Shown in pieces: positions 1 through 7,251 of a stretch of DNA of 12,444 nucleotides (its first letter is position 1; each line of letters begins with the position of its first letter). The translations under genes were made by a program, and so were the position numbers. The notes below the pieces were generated by a model. The model saw only the letters and a program-made list of their open reading frames with translations, searched no databases and was not told where the DNA came from. The DNA is taken from assembly GCA_016780945.1 (NCBI GenBank), contig JADHKY010000025.1, positions 1 to 12,444 on the forward strand, written 5' to 3'. This DNA comes from Aquiluna sp. (lineage in GTDB: Bacteria; Actinomycetota; Actinomycetes; Actinomycetales; Microbacteriaceae).

Positions 1-1334
1 TCGCAGGTCTCAGCAAGCACGAGACCGGTAGGACCGGTATCCGCTACGGCATCGCCGGAATGACAATTGCGATGTCGGCCACCATATGGCTCACCTTCTC
101 GGGCGAGTGGAATGAGAGCACTTCCACAGGCTTCGTGCTACTGCTGGTAGCACTTGGTGCCGGTGCGGTCATCGGGCTCTGGCGAGCCAAGGTAGTCGCG
201 ATGACCGGCATGCCGGAACTTATCGCTCTCTTCCACAGCTTTGTTGGACTTACGGCAGTTTTGGTTGGCTGGAATGGTGCACTGCACTCAGGTGATCTTT
301 CGCCTGACTTGGTCGGCGTCCACAGAGCCGAAGTATTCATCGGCATCTTCATTGGTGCGGTGACCTTTACAGGCTCAATCGTCGCCTACCTGAAGCTCTC
401 GGCCAAGATCTCCTCGAAGCCACTAATTCTCCCAGGCCGAAATCTGCTGAACCTATCTGCCTTGATTGGCTTCGTCGGTCTCACTGTTGCCTACGTGATA
501 ACGCCCGAGATGGGCTTCTTGATTGCAGTCACCATTTTGGCTCTGGCGCTGGGTTGGCACCTAGTTGCCTCTATTGGTGGTGGCGACATGCCGGTGGTGG
601 TCTCGATGCTCAACAGCTACTCCGGTTGGGCCGCGGCCGCAACAGGCTTCCTGCTCAGCAACGACCTACTCATTGTTACCGGTGCACTGGTTGGGTCCTC
701 GGGTGCGTACCTGTCCTACATCATGTGCCGCGCGATGAACCGCTCGTTTATCTCGGTTATCTTCGGTGGCTACGGCATCGAGGCGCCAACCGAGAGCGAT
801 GAGGAAACCGGTGAGCACACCGAGATTGACGCCGCGCAGGTTGCCGAGATGCTCTCGGCAGCGAAGACAGTGGTAATCACGCCCGGCTACGGCATGGCAG
901 TGGCTCAGGCTCAGTATCCGGTGGCCGAGCTTGCCAAGCGCCTGAAAGAGAAGGGTGTCGAGGTTCGCTTCGGTATTCACCCGGTTGCGGGAAGACTCCC
1001 TGGCCACATGAACGTGCTGCTTGCCGAGGCCAAGGTTCCTTACGACATCGTTTTGGAGATGGACGAGATAAACGATGACCTTGCGGGAACAAACGTGGTG
1101 TTGGTAATTGGAGCTAATGACACCGTGAATCCTGCAGCAACTGAGAACCCTGGTAGCCCAATAGCGGGCATGCCCGTGCTCAAGGTCTGGGAGGCAGAGA
1201 ACGTCATAGTGTTTAAGCGCTCGATGGCCTCCGGTTATGCCGGTGTTGCAAACCCACTGTTCTACAAGCCAAACGCCAAGATGCTCTTTGGGGATGCTAA
1301 GGACAAGGTCGGAGACATTCTCAAGGCGCTCTAG
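1..1334 (+). CDS. pntB: NAD(P) transhydrogenase subunit beta, 5'-truncated by window edge
   Basis: This is the membrane and NADP(H)-binding subunit of the proton-translocating transhydrogenase, which moves hydride from NADH to NADP+ using the proton gradient. The frame is open from base 3, and the first residues read AGLSKHETGRTGIRYGIAGM. That is the usual segment after the first N-terminal helix, so only about 20 residues should lie upstream, and the ATG at 60 is internal. The N-terminal two thirds is a string of hydrophobic helices (domain II). The C-terminal part carries domain III marks: GYGMAVAQAQ, HPVAGRLPGHMNVLL, GANDTVNPAA and KRSMASGYAGVANPLFY. The C-terminus is complete (DILKAL, stop TAG). 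pntA is expected just upstream. The threonine aldolase follows 35 bases downstream on the same strand and may be co-transcribed. Identification is firm. Confidence 0.96.
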   Translation, partial: AGLSKHETGRTGIRYGIAGMTIAMSATIWLTFSGEWNESTSTGFVLLLVALGAGAVIGLWRAKVVAMTGMPELIALFHSFVGLTAVLVGWNGALHSGDLSPDLVGVHRAEVFIGIFIGAVTFTGSIVAYLKLSAKISSKPLILPGRNLLNLSALIGFVGLTVAYVITPEMGFLIAVTILALALGWHLVASIGGGDMPVVVSMLNSYSGWAAAATGFLLSNDLLIVTGALVGSSGAYLSYIMCRAMNRSFISVIFGGYGIEAPTESDEETGEHTEIDAAQVAEMLSAAKTVVITPGYGMAVAQAQYPVAELAKRLKEKGVEVRFGIHPVAGRLPGHMNVLLAEAKVPYDIVLEMDEINDDLAGTNVVLVIGANDTVNPAATENPGSPIAGMPVLKVWEAENVIVFKRSMASGYAGVANPLFYKPNAKMLFGDAKDKVGDILKAL

Positions 1335-1369
1335 CGTTATCCTTTTCAGGCGCCGAAGAACGGAGTCTC

Positions 1370-2437
1370 ATGGCTAATCAGCGTGGGTTTGCAAGCGATA
1401 ACTACGCTGGCGTTCACCCTGAGGTTATGGCTCGCATGGCCGAGGTGAACCAAGGTCACCAGGTCGCCTATGGTGATGACACCGAGACCGCAAGATTCCA
1501 AGAGATCGTGAAAGAACTCTTTGGGAAAAATGCCGTCGGCTTCCCCGTCTTCAATGGCACAGGAGCAAACGTCATTGCACTGCAGTCCGCTGTCAAGCGC
1601 TGGGAAGCTGTTATTTGCGTTGAGTCCGCCCATATCCACATGGACGAGGGTGGTGCTCCGGAAAAGATGGGCGGCCTCAAGCTTTGGACCGTGCCATCGT
1701 CAGAAGGCAAGCTGTCGGTGGACGGGCTTAGGTCACAGCTATTTGACTTTGGTTTTGTTCATCGCTCGCAACCTGGTGTGGTGAGCATCACTCAGACCAC
1801 TGAGATGGGCACCGTCTATCAGCCACAGGAAGTTTCGGCGCTCGCAGATGTTGCCCATGAGCACGGCCTGCTCCTTCACATGGACGGAGCGAGGCTCTCA
1901 AATGCGGCTGCAGCCTTGGGCAAGAGCTTCAAGGAGTTCACGACAGATGTCGGTGTGGATCTGGTTTCGCTAGGCGGAACAAAGATCGGAGCGTTGGCTG
2001 CAGAGGCGGTGGTTGTCACTGACATCACAACTGAGCGTGGAGCGGAATTGGCGAGCACTATGCCTTTCTTGAGAAAGACCTCCATGCAGCTTTCCTCAAA
2101 GATGCGCTTTGTGTCCGCGCAGCTGAATGCCCTCTTTGCCGATGGGGCGAAGGTTGCGCTTGCGAACGCCCGGATAGCTAACTCAATGGCGGCAAAGCTT
2201 TATGAGGGAGTGATGGAGATTGCTAGAGAGCACTCCGACGTGAGCATTCCGAATAGGGCACAGGCAAACGCAGTCTTTCCGATTCTCCCCCGCGAAGTCA
2301 CTGCAAAGATTCAAGAGGACTTTCGCTTCTACATCTGGGACCAGACCACCGGTCAGGTTCGGTGGATGTGTTCCTGGGATACCACCGAAGAAGATGTTGA
2401 GGGTTTGCTAGGTTCCCTCAGGAGAGCACTGGCCTGA
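1370..2437 (+). CDS. ltaE: Low-specificity L-threonine aldolase, PLP-dependent
   Basis: This 355-residue protein is a beta-eliminating-lyase-family, fold-type I PLP enzyme that splits L-threonine or L-allo-threonine to glycine and acetaldehyde. The N-terminus has the aldolase pattern SDNYAGVHPEVMARM, then YGDDTETARFQE and the PLP-phosphate region VFNGTGANV. HMDGARLSNA contains Asp172, which should contact the pyridine nitrogen. SLGGTKIGAL contains Lys205, the expected Schiff-base lysine. The length matches the family. The ATG at 1370 is preceded by GGAG at 1362-1365, a 4-base gap. The gene lies 35 bases after pntB, so it may be read from the same transcript, and it converges on the sugar permease gene. 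The sequence does not show which threonine isomer it prefers. Confidence 0.9.
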   Translation: MANQRGFASDNYAGVHPEVMARMAEVNQGHQVAYGDDTETARFQEIVKELFGKNAVGFPVFNGTGANVIALQSAVKRWEAVICVESAHIHMDEGGAPEKMGGLKLWTVPSSEGKLSVDGLRSQLFDFGFVHRSQPGVVSITQTTEMGTVYQPQEVSALADVAHEHGLLLHMDGARLSNAAAALGKSFKEFTTDVGVDLVSLGGTKIGALAAEAVVVTDITTERGAELASTMPFLRKTSMQLSSKMRFVSAQLNALFADGAKVALANARIANSMAAKLYEGVMEIAREHSDVSIPNRAQANAVFPILPREVTAKIQEDFRFYIWDQTTGQVRWMCSWDTTEEDVEGLLGSLRRALA

Positions 2438-2447
2438 ATCTCTGTAA

Positions 2448-2460
2448 CAAGCGTCGCTTG
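2448..2460. terminator. Short palindrome between convergent genes, possible weak terminator
   Basis: CAAGCG-T-CGCTTG is a perfect 6-1-6 palindrome. It folds as a 5 bp stem with a 3-base loop in the 26-base gap between the ends of the threonine aldolase and permease genes. Neither side has a clear T-run, so a role in ending both convergent transcripts is only a guess from position. Confidence 0.3.
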
Positions 2461-2463
2461 CGG

Positions 2464-3726
2464 CTAAATTCGCCGAACTGAGCCGCCTCTTCTTCTTGAG
2501 ACGGCATCCACGGTAGCGGCCAAGGCCAATACTGTTCCTGTTACTACGAAGCTGATTCCGGCAGAGAATCCGAGAAGCCCTAAACCGTTGTCGATAATCG
2601 AGATAACGAGCGCACCAAGGGCAGCGTGAACGAGTCGCCCACGACCACCGAAGAGACTGACACCACCAACAACCGCAGCCGCAACACCACTCAAAACGAT
2701 GGTTCGTCCCGAGGCAGCCTCGACGACTCCGATTCGACTTACATGGAAGAGGCCCGCGACTACGGCGAGGCTGGAAGTAATGACAAAGGCAGTGATGCGG
2801 ATCCTTACAACCTTGATTCCAGCTCTTCTCGCTGCCTCTGGGTTGCCTCCAACGGCGTATAGGTGTCGACCAAATTTGGTTCTGTCTAGCAAGAAAGTGC
2901 CCGCAAAGATAATGAACAGCACAATCGGTATCACGATTGGCACTCCTGAAATCTGAATTACATCAGAGGCGCTTCTGTTGAGATTCAGCACATAAATAAC
3001 GACACCACCAACAACAGTGATGAATGCCAATTTGATGAGCAACAGGGAAACGGGACGGTTTACAAGCCCACTTGCTGATCTGCGGTAGCGATCATAGAAC
3101 CCCAGGCCTGCGGAGATGGCTACAACTACAAACAGCAGTAGCCAGCCACCCCAAAGTGGCAAGTTGTCATTCATAATTGCACGAACTTCGGGCACCTCAA
3201 CGCGGAATAGACCCCCGTCGCCAAGCAAAATTAGTGCAACACCTTGAAGCCCTAGGAAGAAGGCAAGAGAGATTACGAAGGATGGAACTCCCACCTTCGC
3301 AACAAAAAAGCCAAGGATTAGTCCGAGGATTACACCCACCATCAGAGCGGATACCAGGCCAATTGGCCACGGAACCCCAAAGGTAGTTGTTAGGTAGAAC
3401 ACATCCATGGCCACCGCGGCTGCAACACCAGCGGAGAGGTCAATCTCCGCAATTAGAAGAACGAAAACCAGAGCAATGGCCAGAGTTGTAAGCTGCGCCG
3501 CCTGTACAAAGAGGTTGGCAAAATTTAGTTTGGTTAGGAAGTATGGGCTGAGGTAGGCAAAGAGCGCAGTTAGGACGAGAAGTGCTCCTGTTGCCGGCAG
3601 GGCTCCCATATCTCCATTTTTTATCCTGGAGAAGTAAGCCTTCACCTGGTCTACAAGTCCACCCTCGTGACCAGAAGAGATTTCCTGAGGGGCCAGATTC
3701 AGCCCAGGCTGATTTGGGTTAGACAT
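2464..3726 (-). CDS. Sugar ABC transporter permease, xylose (XylH)-like
   Basis: This 420-residue polytopic membrane protein of the BPD_transp_2 type (RbsC/XylH) forms the channel of a monosaccharide importer. An N-terminal cytoplasmic stretch of about 35-40 residues is followed by roughly ten hydrophobic helices. Family marks are LNFANLFVQAAQLTTLAIAL, LLIAEIDLSAG, a GLILGFFVAKVGVPSFVISL region and the C-terminal GRTIVLSGVAAAVVGG, where the ATPase-coupling loop lies. The helices are interrupted near residue 210-225 by a charged DRYRRSASG loop, as in XylH proteins. The start ATG at 3726 is only 2 bases from the ATPase stop, and GGAG of its ribosome site lies inside the ATPase gene end, so translation is probably coupled. 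The substrate is not certain; xylose is the family-based guess. Confidence 0.88.
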   Translation of the reverse strand: MSNPNQPGLNLAPQEISSGHEGGLVDQVKAYFSRIKNGDMGALPATGALLVLTALFAYLSPYFLTKLNFANLFVQAAQLTTLAIALVFVLLIAEIDLSAGVAAAVAMDVFYLTTTFGVPWPIGLVSALMVGVILGLILGFFVAKVGVPSFVISLAFFLGLQGVALILLGDGGLFRVEVPEVRAIMNDNLPLWGGWLLLFVVVAISAGLGFYDRYRRSASGLVNRPVSLLLIKLAFITVVGGVVIYVLNLNRSASDVIQISGVPIVIPIVLFIIFAGTFLLDRTKFGRHLYAVGGNPEAARRAGIKVVRIRITAFVITSSLAVVAGLFHVSRIGVVEAASGRTIVLSGVAAAVVGGVSLFGGRGRLVHAALGALVISIIDNGLGLLGFSAGISFVVTGTVLALAATVDAVSRRRGGSVRRI

Positions 3727-3728
3727 GC

Positions 3729-4472
3729 TTACTCCTCAGTGCTCTTCGTGCCAGTGATGTAACCAACTACATCGTTTTGAGACGTTTCTGAGGTTTTTAT
3801 TTGAGTGACCATGCGACCTAGGTAAAGGACCGCTATTTCATCACAAACCTTGAAGACGTCGGCAAGATTGTGGCTGATAATCAAGACGGCTACACCCGAG
3901 GAGGCGAGGCGCTGAACCAGGTTCAAAACTTGTTCGGTCTGAGCAACGCCGAGCGCAGCGGTCGGCTCATCTAGAATCACCAGCTTTGCGTTCCGCAAAA
4001 CTGACCTAGCGATTGCAACAGTTTGACGCTGTCCACCAGATAGCGACGAGACCTTTTGGCGCACTGACTTTACGGTGCGAACGGAAAGCGACTGCAAGGC
4101 CTGAGTTGCCTGCAATTCCATGCTGGGTTCATCGAGAGTACGCTGCATTAGCTCCTCTCGACCGAGAAACATGTTTTGGACAATGTCTAGATTCTCGCAA
4201 AGGGCCAAGTCTTGGTATACGACCTCAATTCCGAGCTCAGCTGCCTGAATCGGGTCGTGAATGTCTACCTCTTTACCCTCAAACAGAACCGTTCCACTGT
4301 CGTAGGGTTGAACACCCGATAGGCCCTTGATGAGGGTTGACTTACCAGCACCGTTGTCTCCAACGAGTGCGGTTACTTTTCCTGCGTGAACCTCAAGGTT
4401 CACGCCTTTCAGCACCTCGACTGGGCCGAAGCCCTTTTTGACGTCAGTTAGTTCGATCACCGGGGTTGCCAC
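3729..4472 (-). CDS. Sugar ABC transporter ATP-binding protein, single nucleotide-binding domain
   Basis: This 247-residue ABC ATPase should power the adjacent permease. All ATPase motifs are present and intact: Walker A GDNGAGKST at 38-46, Q-loop Gln87 in VVYQDLAL, signature LSGGQ at 144-148, Walker B ending Asp168-Glu169 in LVILDEPTAAL, and H-loop His201. Classical XylG and RbsA have two fused ABC domains (about 500 residues). This protein has one, so it probably works as a homodimer, as in the FrcA-type and many actinobacterial importers. The start is GTG at 4472, preceded by AGGAG five bases upstream on the minus strand. The 124-base gap to the binding-protein gene holds a strong stem-loop (4543-4580), so its expression is probably lower than that of the binding protein. 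Confidence 0.9.
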   Translation of the reverse strand: MATPVIELTDVKKGFGPVEVLKGVNLEVHAGKVTALVGDNGAGKSTLIKGLSGVQPYDSGTVLFEGKEVDIHDPIQAAELGIEVVYQDLALCENLDIVQNMFLGREELMQRTLDEPSMELQATQALQSLSVRTVKSVRQKVSSLSGGQRQTVAIARSVLRNAKLVILDEPTAALGVAQTEQVLNLVQRLASSGVAVLIISHNLADVFKVCDEIAVLYLGRMVTQIKTSETSQNDVVGYITGTKSTEE

Positions 4473-4542
4473 GGTATCTCCTGATCTGTCTTCTCTACCC
4501 TGAGAAGACCCACTCGCAATAAAGATTACAAAAAACTTTTGG

Positions 4543-4580
4543 GGGAGTGCGCCGAAGACGTTTTGCTCCGGCGCACTCCT
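4543..4580 (-). terminator. Stem-loop between binding-protein and ATPase genes, partial terminator or mRNA stabiliser
   Basis: GGAGTGCGCCG (4544-4554) and CGGCGCACTCC (4569-4579) form a perfect 11 bp stem with a 14-base loop. A G-U pair can extend it. On the minus strand it starts 17 bases after the binding-protein stop and is followed by CCCAAAAGTTTTTTG, so a T-run begins about 8 bases past the stem. In such importer operons, an intercistronic hairpin commonly makes the 5' gene more abundant by partial termination or by blocking 3' decay. Since the ATPase and permease genes follow in the same direction without an obvious separate promoter, partial termination or stabilisation is the likely role. 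Confidence 0.75.
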
Positions 4581-4596
4581 TTGTTGCTAAATGTTG

Positions 4597-5685
4597 CTAG
4601 TTGATGCCGTACTGCTCACAAGCAGCAGCGACATCTGCGGTGCAGAGTTCCTCAACAGAGGCGTCGCCGTTGGCAACTACGTCCTTAACCTGCTCAGCGC
4701 TGACCGAGATTGGGTCAAGAGCAAGGAACGGAGTTCCGTCTGCGAGTGTCTTGTTGGTCTCTGGCACCTCACCGCTCAGGATGGTGATCGCCATGGCGGC
4801 ACCGGCCTCAGCCTGAATGGTGAATGGCTTGTAGACAGTTCCGTACTGCTTACCAAGAAGCACATTCTGAAGACCTGCAATCGAAGCGTCCTGACCGGAG
4901 ACTGGAACAGTCAGACCGTTCTTGTCCAAGATCGCGATGATTGAAGCAGCGTTGTTGTCGTTTGGTGCAAGCACCGCGTCAACGCTTCCGGATACTGCAG
5001 TAAAGGCCTGCTCAAACAGCGTGCCAGCCTTGGTTCCATCCCAGGTACCTTCCATGGTGAAGGCAGGAGATGCACCGGCAGCCTCAAGGACAGACAGCGC
5101 ACCGTTTAGGAACATTGCTGCGTTGCCATCAGCTGGGTCTCCCGAAGAGTAGATGATGCTGGCAGTGGTTACGTCTTTACCTGCAGCCTCTAGACCATCG
5201 ATGATCATCTGACCCTGCATAGCTCCTACAACCTCGTTGTCGAATGACAGGTAGTAGTCAGCGCCAGCAATTGGTCGGTCGTAAGCAATGACAGGCACAC
5301 CTTGAGCCTTAGCCTTCTCTGCCACGGATACACCTGCACCCTGGTAGTCGACTAGAAGCATTACACCGCAGCCCTTAGTGAGCTGCTGGTCACCAATGGT
5401 GGCGTACTTGGCGGTGTCAGACTGTGCGTTCTGAATGTCTGCCTCGTATCCAGCAGCAGTAAGTGCCTTCTCCAAAGCTGGACGGTCGCCTGGCTCCCAG
5501 CGAGTTCCGCTGTCAGCGTCAGGGAGGATTACGCAAGCGCGACCTGCAGTCGCCTCGACAGTTTCTTCAGTTGACGAACCAGTGGCTGTCTCTGAAGGAG
5601 GTGTAGTTTCTGCTGCACAACCGGTTAAGGCTAGTGCTGCAGCCGCTGCAAGTGCCGAAAATGAAAATAATGAAGACTTCTTCAT
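4597..5685 (-). CDS. Sugar ABC transporter substrate-binding lipoprotein, XylF-like
   Basis: This 362-residue extracellular binding protein of the type I periplasmic-binding fold would capture a monosaccharide for the adjacent ABC importer. The N-terminus is a lipoprotein signal: MKKSS, a hydrophobic core, then LALTGC with Cys23 as the lipidation site. A Ser/Thr/Glu-rich linker runs to about residue 48. The mature fold begins at ACVILPDADSGTRWEPGDRP. Family marks include QLTKGCGVMLLVDYQGAG and IAYDRPIAGADYYLSFDNE, the latter close to the XylF ligand-hinge region, and VLAPNDNNAASIIAIL. The ATG at 5685 has AAAGGA upstream on the minus strand with a spacing of about 11 bases. It is the first gene of the operon and diverges from the ROK regulator. 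Xylose is the best family guess, but no xylA or xylB is near, and ribose-, inositol- or other sugar-binding relatives cannot be excluded. Confidence 0.9.
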   Translation of the reverse strand: MKKSSLFSFSALAAAAALALTGCAAETTPPSETATGSSTEETVEATAGRACVILPDADSGTRWEPGDRPALEKALTAAGYEADIQNAQSDTAKYATIGDQQLTKGCGVMLLVDYQGAGVSVAEKAKAQGVPVIAYDRPIAGADYYLSFDNEVVGAMQGQMIIDGLEAAGKDVTTASIIYSSGDPADGNAAMFLNGALSVLEAAGASPAFTMEGTWDGTKAGTLFEQAFTAVSGSVDAVLAPNDNNAASIIAILDKNGLTVPVSGQDASIAGLQNVLLGKQYGTVYKPFTIQAEAGAAMAITILSGEVPETNKTLADGTPFLALDPISVSAEQVKDVVANGDASVEELCTADVAAACEQYGIN

Positions 5686-5760
5686 AAGTTGATCGGTCCT
5701 TTCATTTGATGTGCTACCCGAGAGGGTCCCCCCGAATAGGTCTTGAGTGAAACTAAAGAC

Positions 5761-5781
5761 TATGTTTTAGCAAACAACAAA
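5761..5781. promoter_or_regulatory. Probable ROK-repressor operator, degenerate copy near the importer promoter
   Basis: TATGTTTTAGCAAACAACAAA shares the half-site CAACAA and the spacing of the better site at 5833-5857, with dyad centre 5771 and most arm positions pairing. The same motif type (TTTGTTG with CAACAAA) is known for XylR-type ROK repressors of Gram-positive bacteria. It lies about 80 bases upstream of the importer start, where that promoter must be, so binding here should repress the importer. No clear -35/-10 pair could be fixed. Confidence 0.5.
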
Positions 5782-5832
5782 ATATTGCAACCACAGAGAA
5801 AGGAAAATCGCTAACAAAGGCATAACGTTACC

Positions 5833-5857
5833 TATTTGTTGTTTAGGACAACAAGTA
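5833..5857. promoter_or_regulatory. Probable ROK-repressor operator, strong inverted repeat
   Basis: TATTTGTTGT-TTAGG-ACAACAAGTA is an inverted repeat with 9 of 10 arm positions pairing around a 5-base centre. It resembles XylR-type operators of Gram-positive ROK repressors. It lies about 36 bases before the GTG start of the ROK gene, so it would also place the repressor gene under its own control. The function is inferred from symmetry, motif type and position. Confidence 0.65.
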
Positions 5858-5892
5858 TCGTTGAGTTAGGACGGTGAAAGGAGTTTGAGCCT

Positions 5893-7095
5893 GTGACGAC
5901 TAACTCTGGAGCGGTAAGCAATCGCGGGCAGAGCTCTGACAGTGTTCGCCAGCACAACTTGACTACTGTGCTGAGGCTGGTGCACCTAAACCGCAAAATC
6001 CTTCGTTCCCAACTCACTGCGATTACAGGGTTGAATCGCTCGACGGTTTTGGCTCTAATTTCCGAACTTGAGGAGCTCGGACTTGTTGTAGAGAGCGAGT
6101 CGCAGGGTTCCTCTGGCGTTGGACGTCCATCACTGATGGTTGCTCCGAATGAGAATGTTGTGGCGTTTTCAGTCAATCCAGAAATTGATGCGACAACTGT
6201 TTCCGTCGTTACGCTTTCCGGCCAGGTCATAGACAGGCGTCGAAAGCTCATGGGGTCACACCCCTCTCCGGAGGACGCGATCCGCGTTTCGGCCGAAGTT
6301 ATATCTGAAATGCGAAAGGCTTTTCGCCCCGGAACCCAAATTGCCGGGGTCGGCGTTTCAGTTCCAGGTCAGGTGAGAACCTCTGACGGTGTGATTCGGT
6401 ATGCCCCTCAGCTCGGTTGGGTCGAGTCGGCGTTTGCTACAGCGCTGAGTCAGGAAACAGGACTGAATGTGTTCCTTGGGAACGACGCAAGCCTTGGCTG
6501 CCTTGCTGAGGCGAGGTTTGGAACCGCAAAAAATGTCAACGACCTCGTTTTCCTGTTCGCTGGATCGGGCGGTATCGGCGGCGGCGTTGTAAGCAATGGA
6601 ATGACGGTCGGTGGCGCCGCCGGTTACGCCGGGGAGCTTGGCCACATGAAGGTTTCTAGCTCTGGCCGACTCGATTACTCAGGCCTTCCCGGCACCCTGG
6701 AGTCTCTGGTTAGGCGTGAAGATCTGCTGGACTTCTTCAAGCTCTACGTTGCAACCGATGAAGAACTGGCTGCGGAAATTAGGTCCAGTGAATCTTCGCG
6801 CGCAAAGCGCCTAATCCACGATCAACTTGACAGCCTTGCTGAGGGCCTGAGCAACCTCGTCAACATATTCAACCCCGAGGTTATTGTGCTCGCTGGTTTC
6901 CTCACATCACTTTTTGAATTTGATCCGGATTACCTACTGTCACAGGTTAAGAAAGGTTCACTAGCAGCTGCAGCTGAGCGAGTAGTTATTCGAAATGGCG
7001 CATTGGGCGCCGACCTTCTTGTGCTTGGAGCGGCAGAGCTTCCTTTTGACGCACTAATCTCATCGCCTTCCAGTTACAGCTTGAAATCTGCGTAG
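5893..7095 (+). CDS. ROK-family transcriptional repressor (NagC/XylR type)
   Basis: This 400-residue protein combines an N-terminal winged helix-turn-helix (about residues 18-70, with LRSQLTAITGLNRSTVLALI) with a C-terminal ROK sugar-sensing domain. The ROK core is seen in GVGVSVPGQV, GNDASLGCLAEARFG (Asn197-Asp198) and GYAGELGHM (Gly247 to His251-Met252). The zinc motif GxxCxCGxxGCxE of most ROK proteins reads GRLDYSGLPGTLE at 258-270: all three cysteines are replaced by Asp261, Ser263 and Thr268. The start is GTG, with AAAGGAG about 9 bases upstream. It is divergent from the sugar importer and most likely represses it, with the imported sugar or a phosphate ester as inducer. Two inverted-repeat sites in the shared gap support this. 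Confidence 0.9.
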   Translation: MTTNSGAVSNRGQSSDSVRQHNLTTVLRLVHLNRKILRSQLTAITGLNRSTVLALISELEELGLVVESESQGSSGVGRPSLMVAPNENVVAFSVNPEIDATTVSVVTLSGQVIDRRRKLMGSHPSPEDAIRVSAEVISEMRKAFRPGTQIAGVGVSVPGQVRTSDGVIRYAPQLGWVESAFATALSQETGLNVFLGNDASLGCLAEARFGTAKNVNDLVFLFAGSGGIGGGVVSNGMTVGGAAGYAGELGHMKVSSSGRLDYSGLPGTLESLVRREDLLDFFKLYVATDEELAAEIRSSESSRAKRLIHDQLDSLAEGLSNLVNIFNPEVIVLAGFLTSLFEFDPDYLLSQVKKGSLAAAAERVVIRNGALGADLLVLGAAELPFDALISSPSSYSLKSA

Positions 7096-7152
7096 GCGCG
7101 AAGAGCCGGATAAGTAGTAAAGGATTTCTCTCAGAGCGAGAGACCTCACGTT

Positions 7153-7176
7153 TGGCGGAGAATGCTTGATTCGCAC
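7153..7176 (-). repeat. Short copy of the tRNA-Ser 3' end, possible att-type repeat
   Basis: Bases 7153-7176 match bases 8733-8756, the 3' end of tRNA-Ser (CCA, acceptor strand, part of the T arm), in 20 of 24 positions, and the first 12 (TGGCGGAGAATG) are identical. Both copies have the same orientation. The rest of the tRNA is not recognisable here and no T stem can form, so this is not a working tRNA. A repeat of a tRNA 3' end some distance downstream of the intact tRNA is the usual footprint of site-specific integration; here it would enclose the marR-like gene and membrane gene. No integrase is present, and the match is short. Confidence 0.55.
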
Positions 7177-7192
7177 TACCAGTCTGTTGCCC

Positions 7193-7213
7193 GCATGAAT
7201 ACTGGCTTCATGC
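7193..7213. terminator. Hairpin between convergent genes, possible terminator
   Basis: GCATGAA and TTCATGC pair perfectly (7 bp) around a 7-base loop, in the gap between the convergent ROK and membrane-protein genes. There is no T-run on either side, so termination is uncertain. Confidence 0.3.
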
Positions 7214-7225
7214 TTACGAGAAACG

Positions 7226-7251
7226 CTTTCTACGCCATCTTTCTACGCCAT
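7226..7251. repeat. Perfect 13 bp tandem duplication over a gene's stop codon
   Basis: CTTTCTACGCCAT occurs twice in a row (7226-7238 and 7239-7251). On the minus strand each unit contains ATG GCG TAG, which encodes the final Met-Ala-stop of the membrane protein ending at 7243. The second unit in reading order therefore lies just past the stop. The protein is unchanged by the duplication. It looks like a recent slippage event. Confidence 0.9.

Noticed and set aside
4591..4944. 117-codon open frame antisense to the binding-protein gene, and similar long antisense frames over pntB, the permease and mmsA
   Set aside because: They lie wholly within well-identified genes on the other strand, have no family resemblance and no ribosome sites.
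7127..7143. TCTCTC/GAGAGA hairpin after the ROK gene as its terminator
   Set aside because: The stem is only 6 bp, partly low-complexity, with no T-run after it. Too weak to list.
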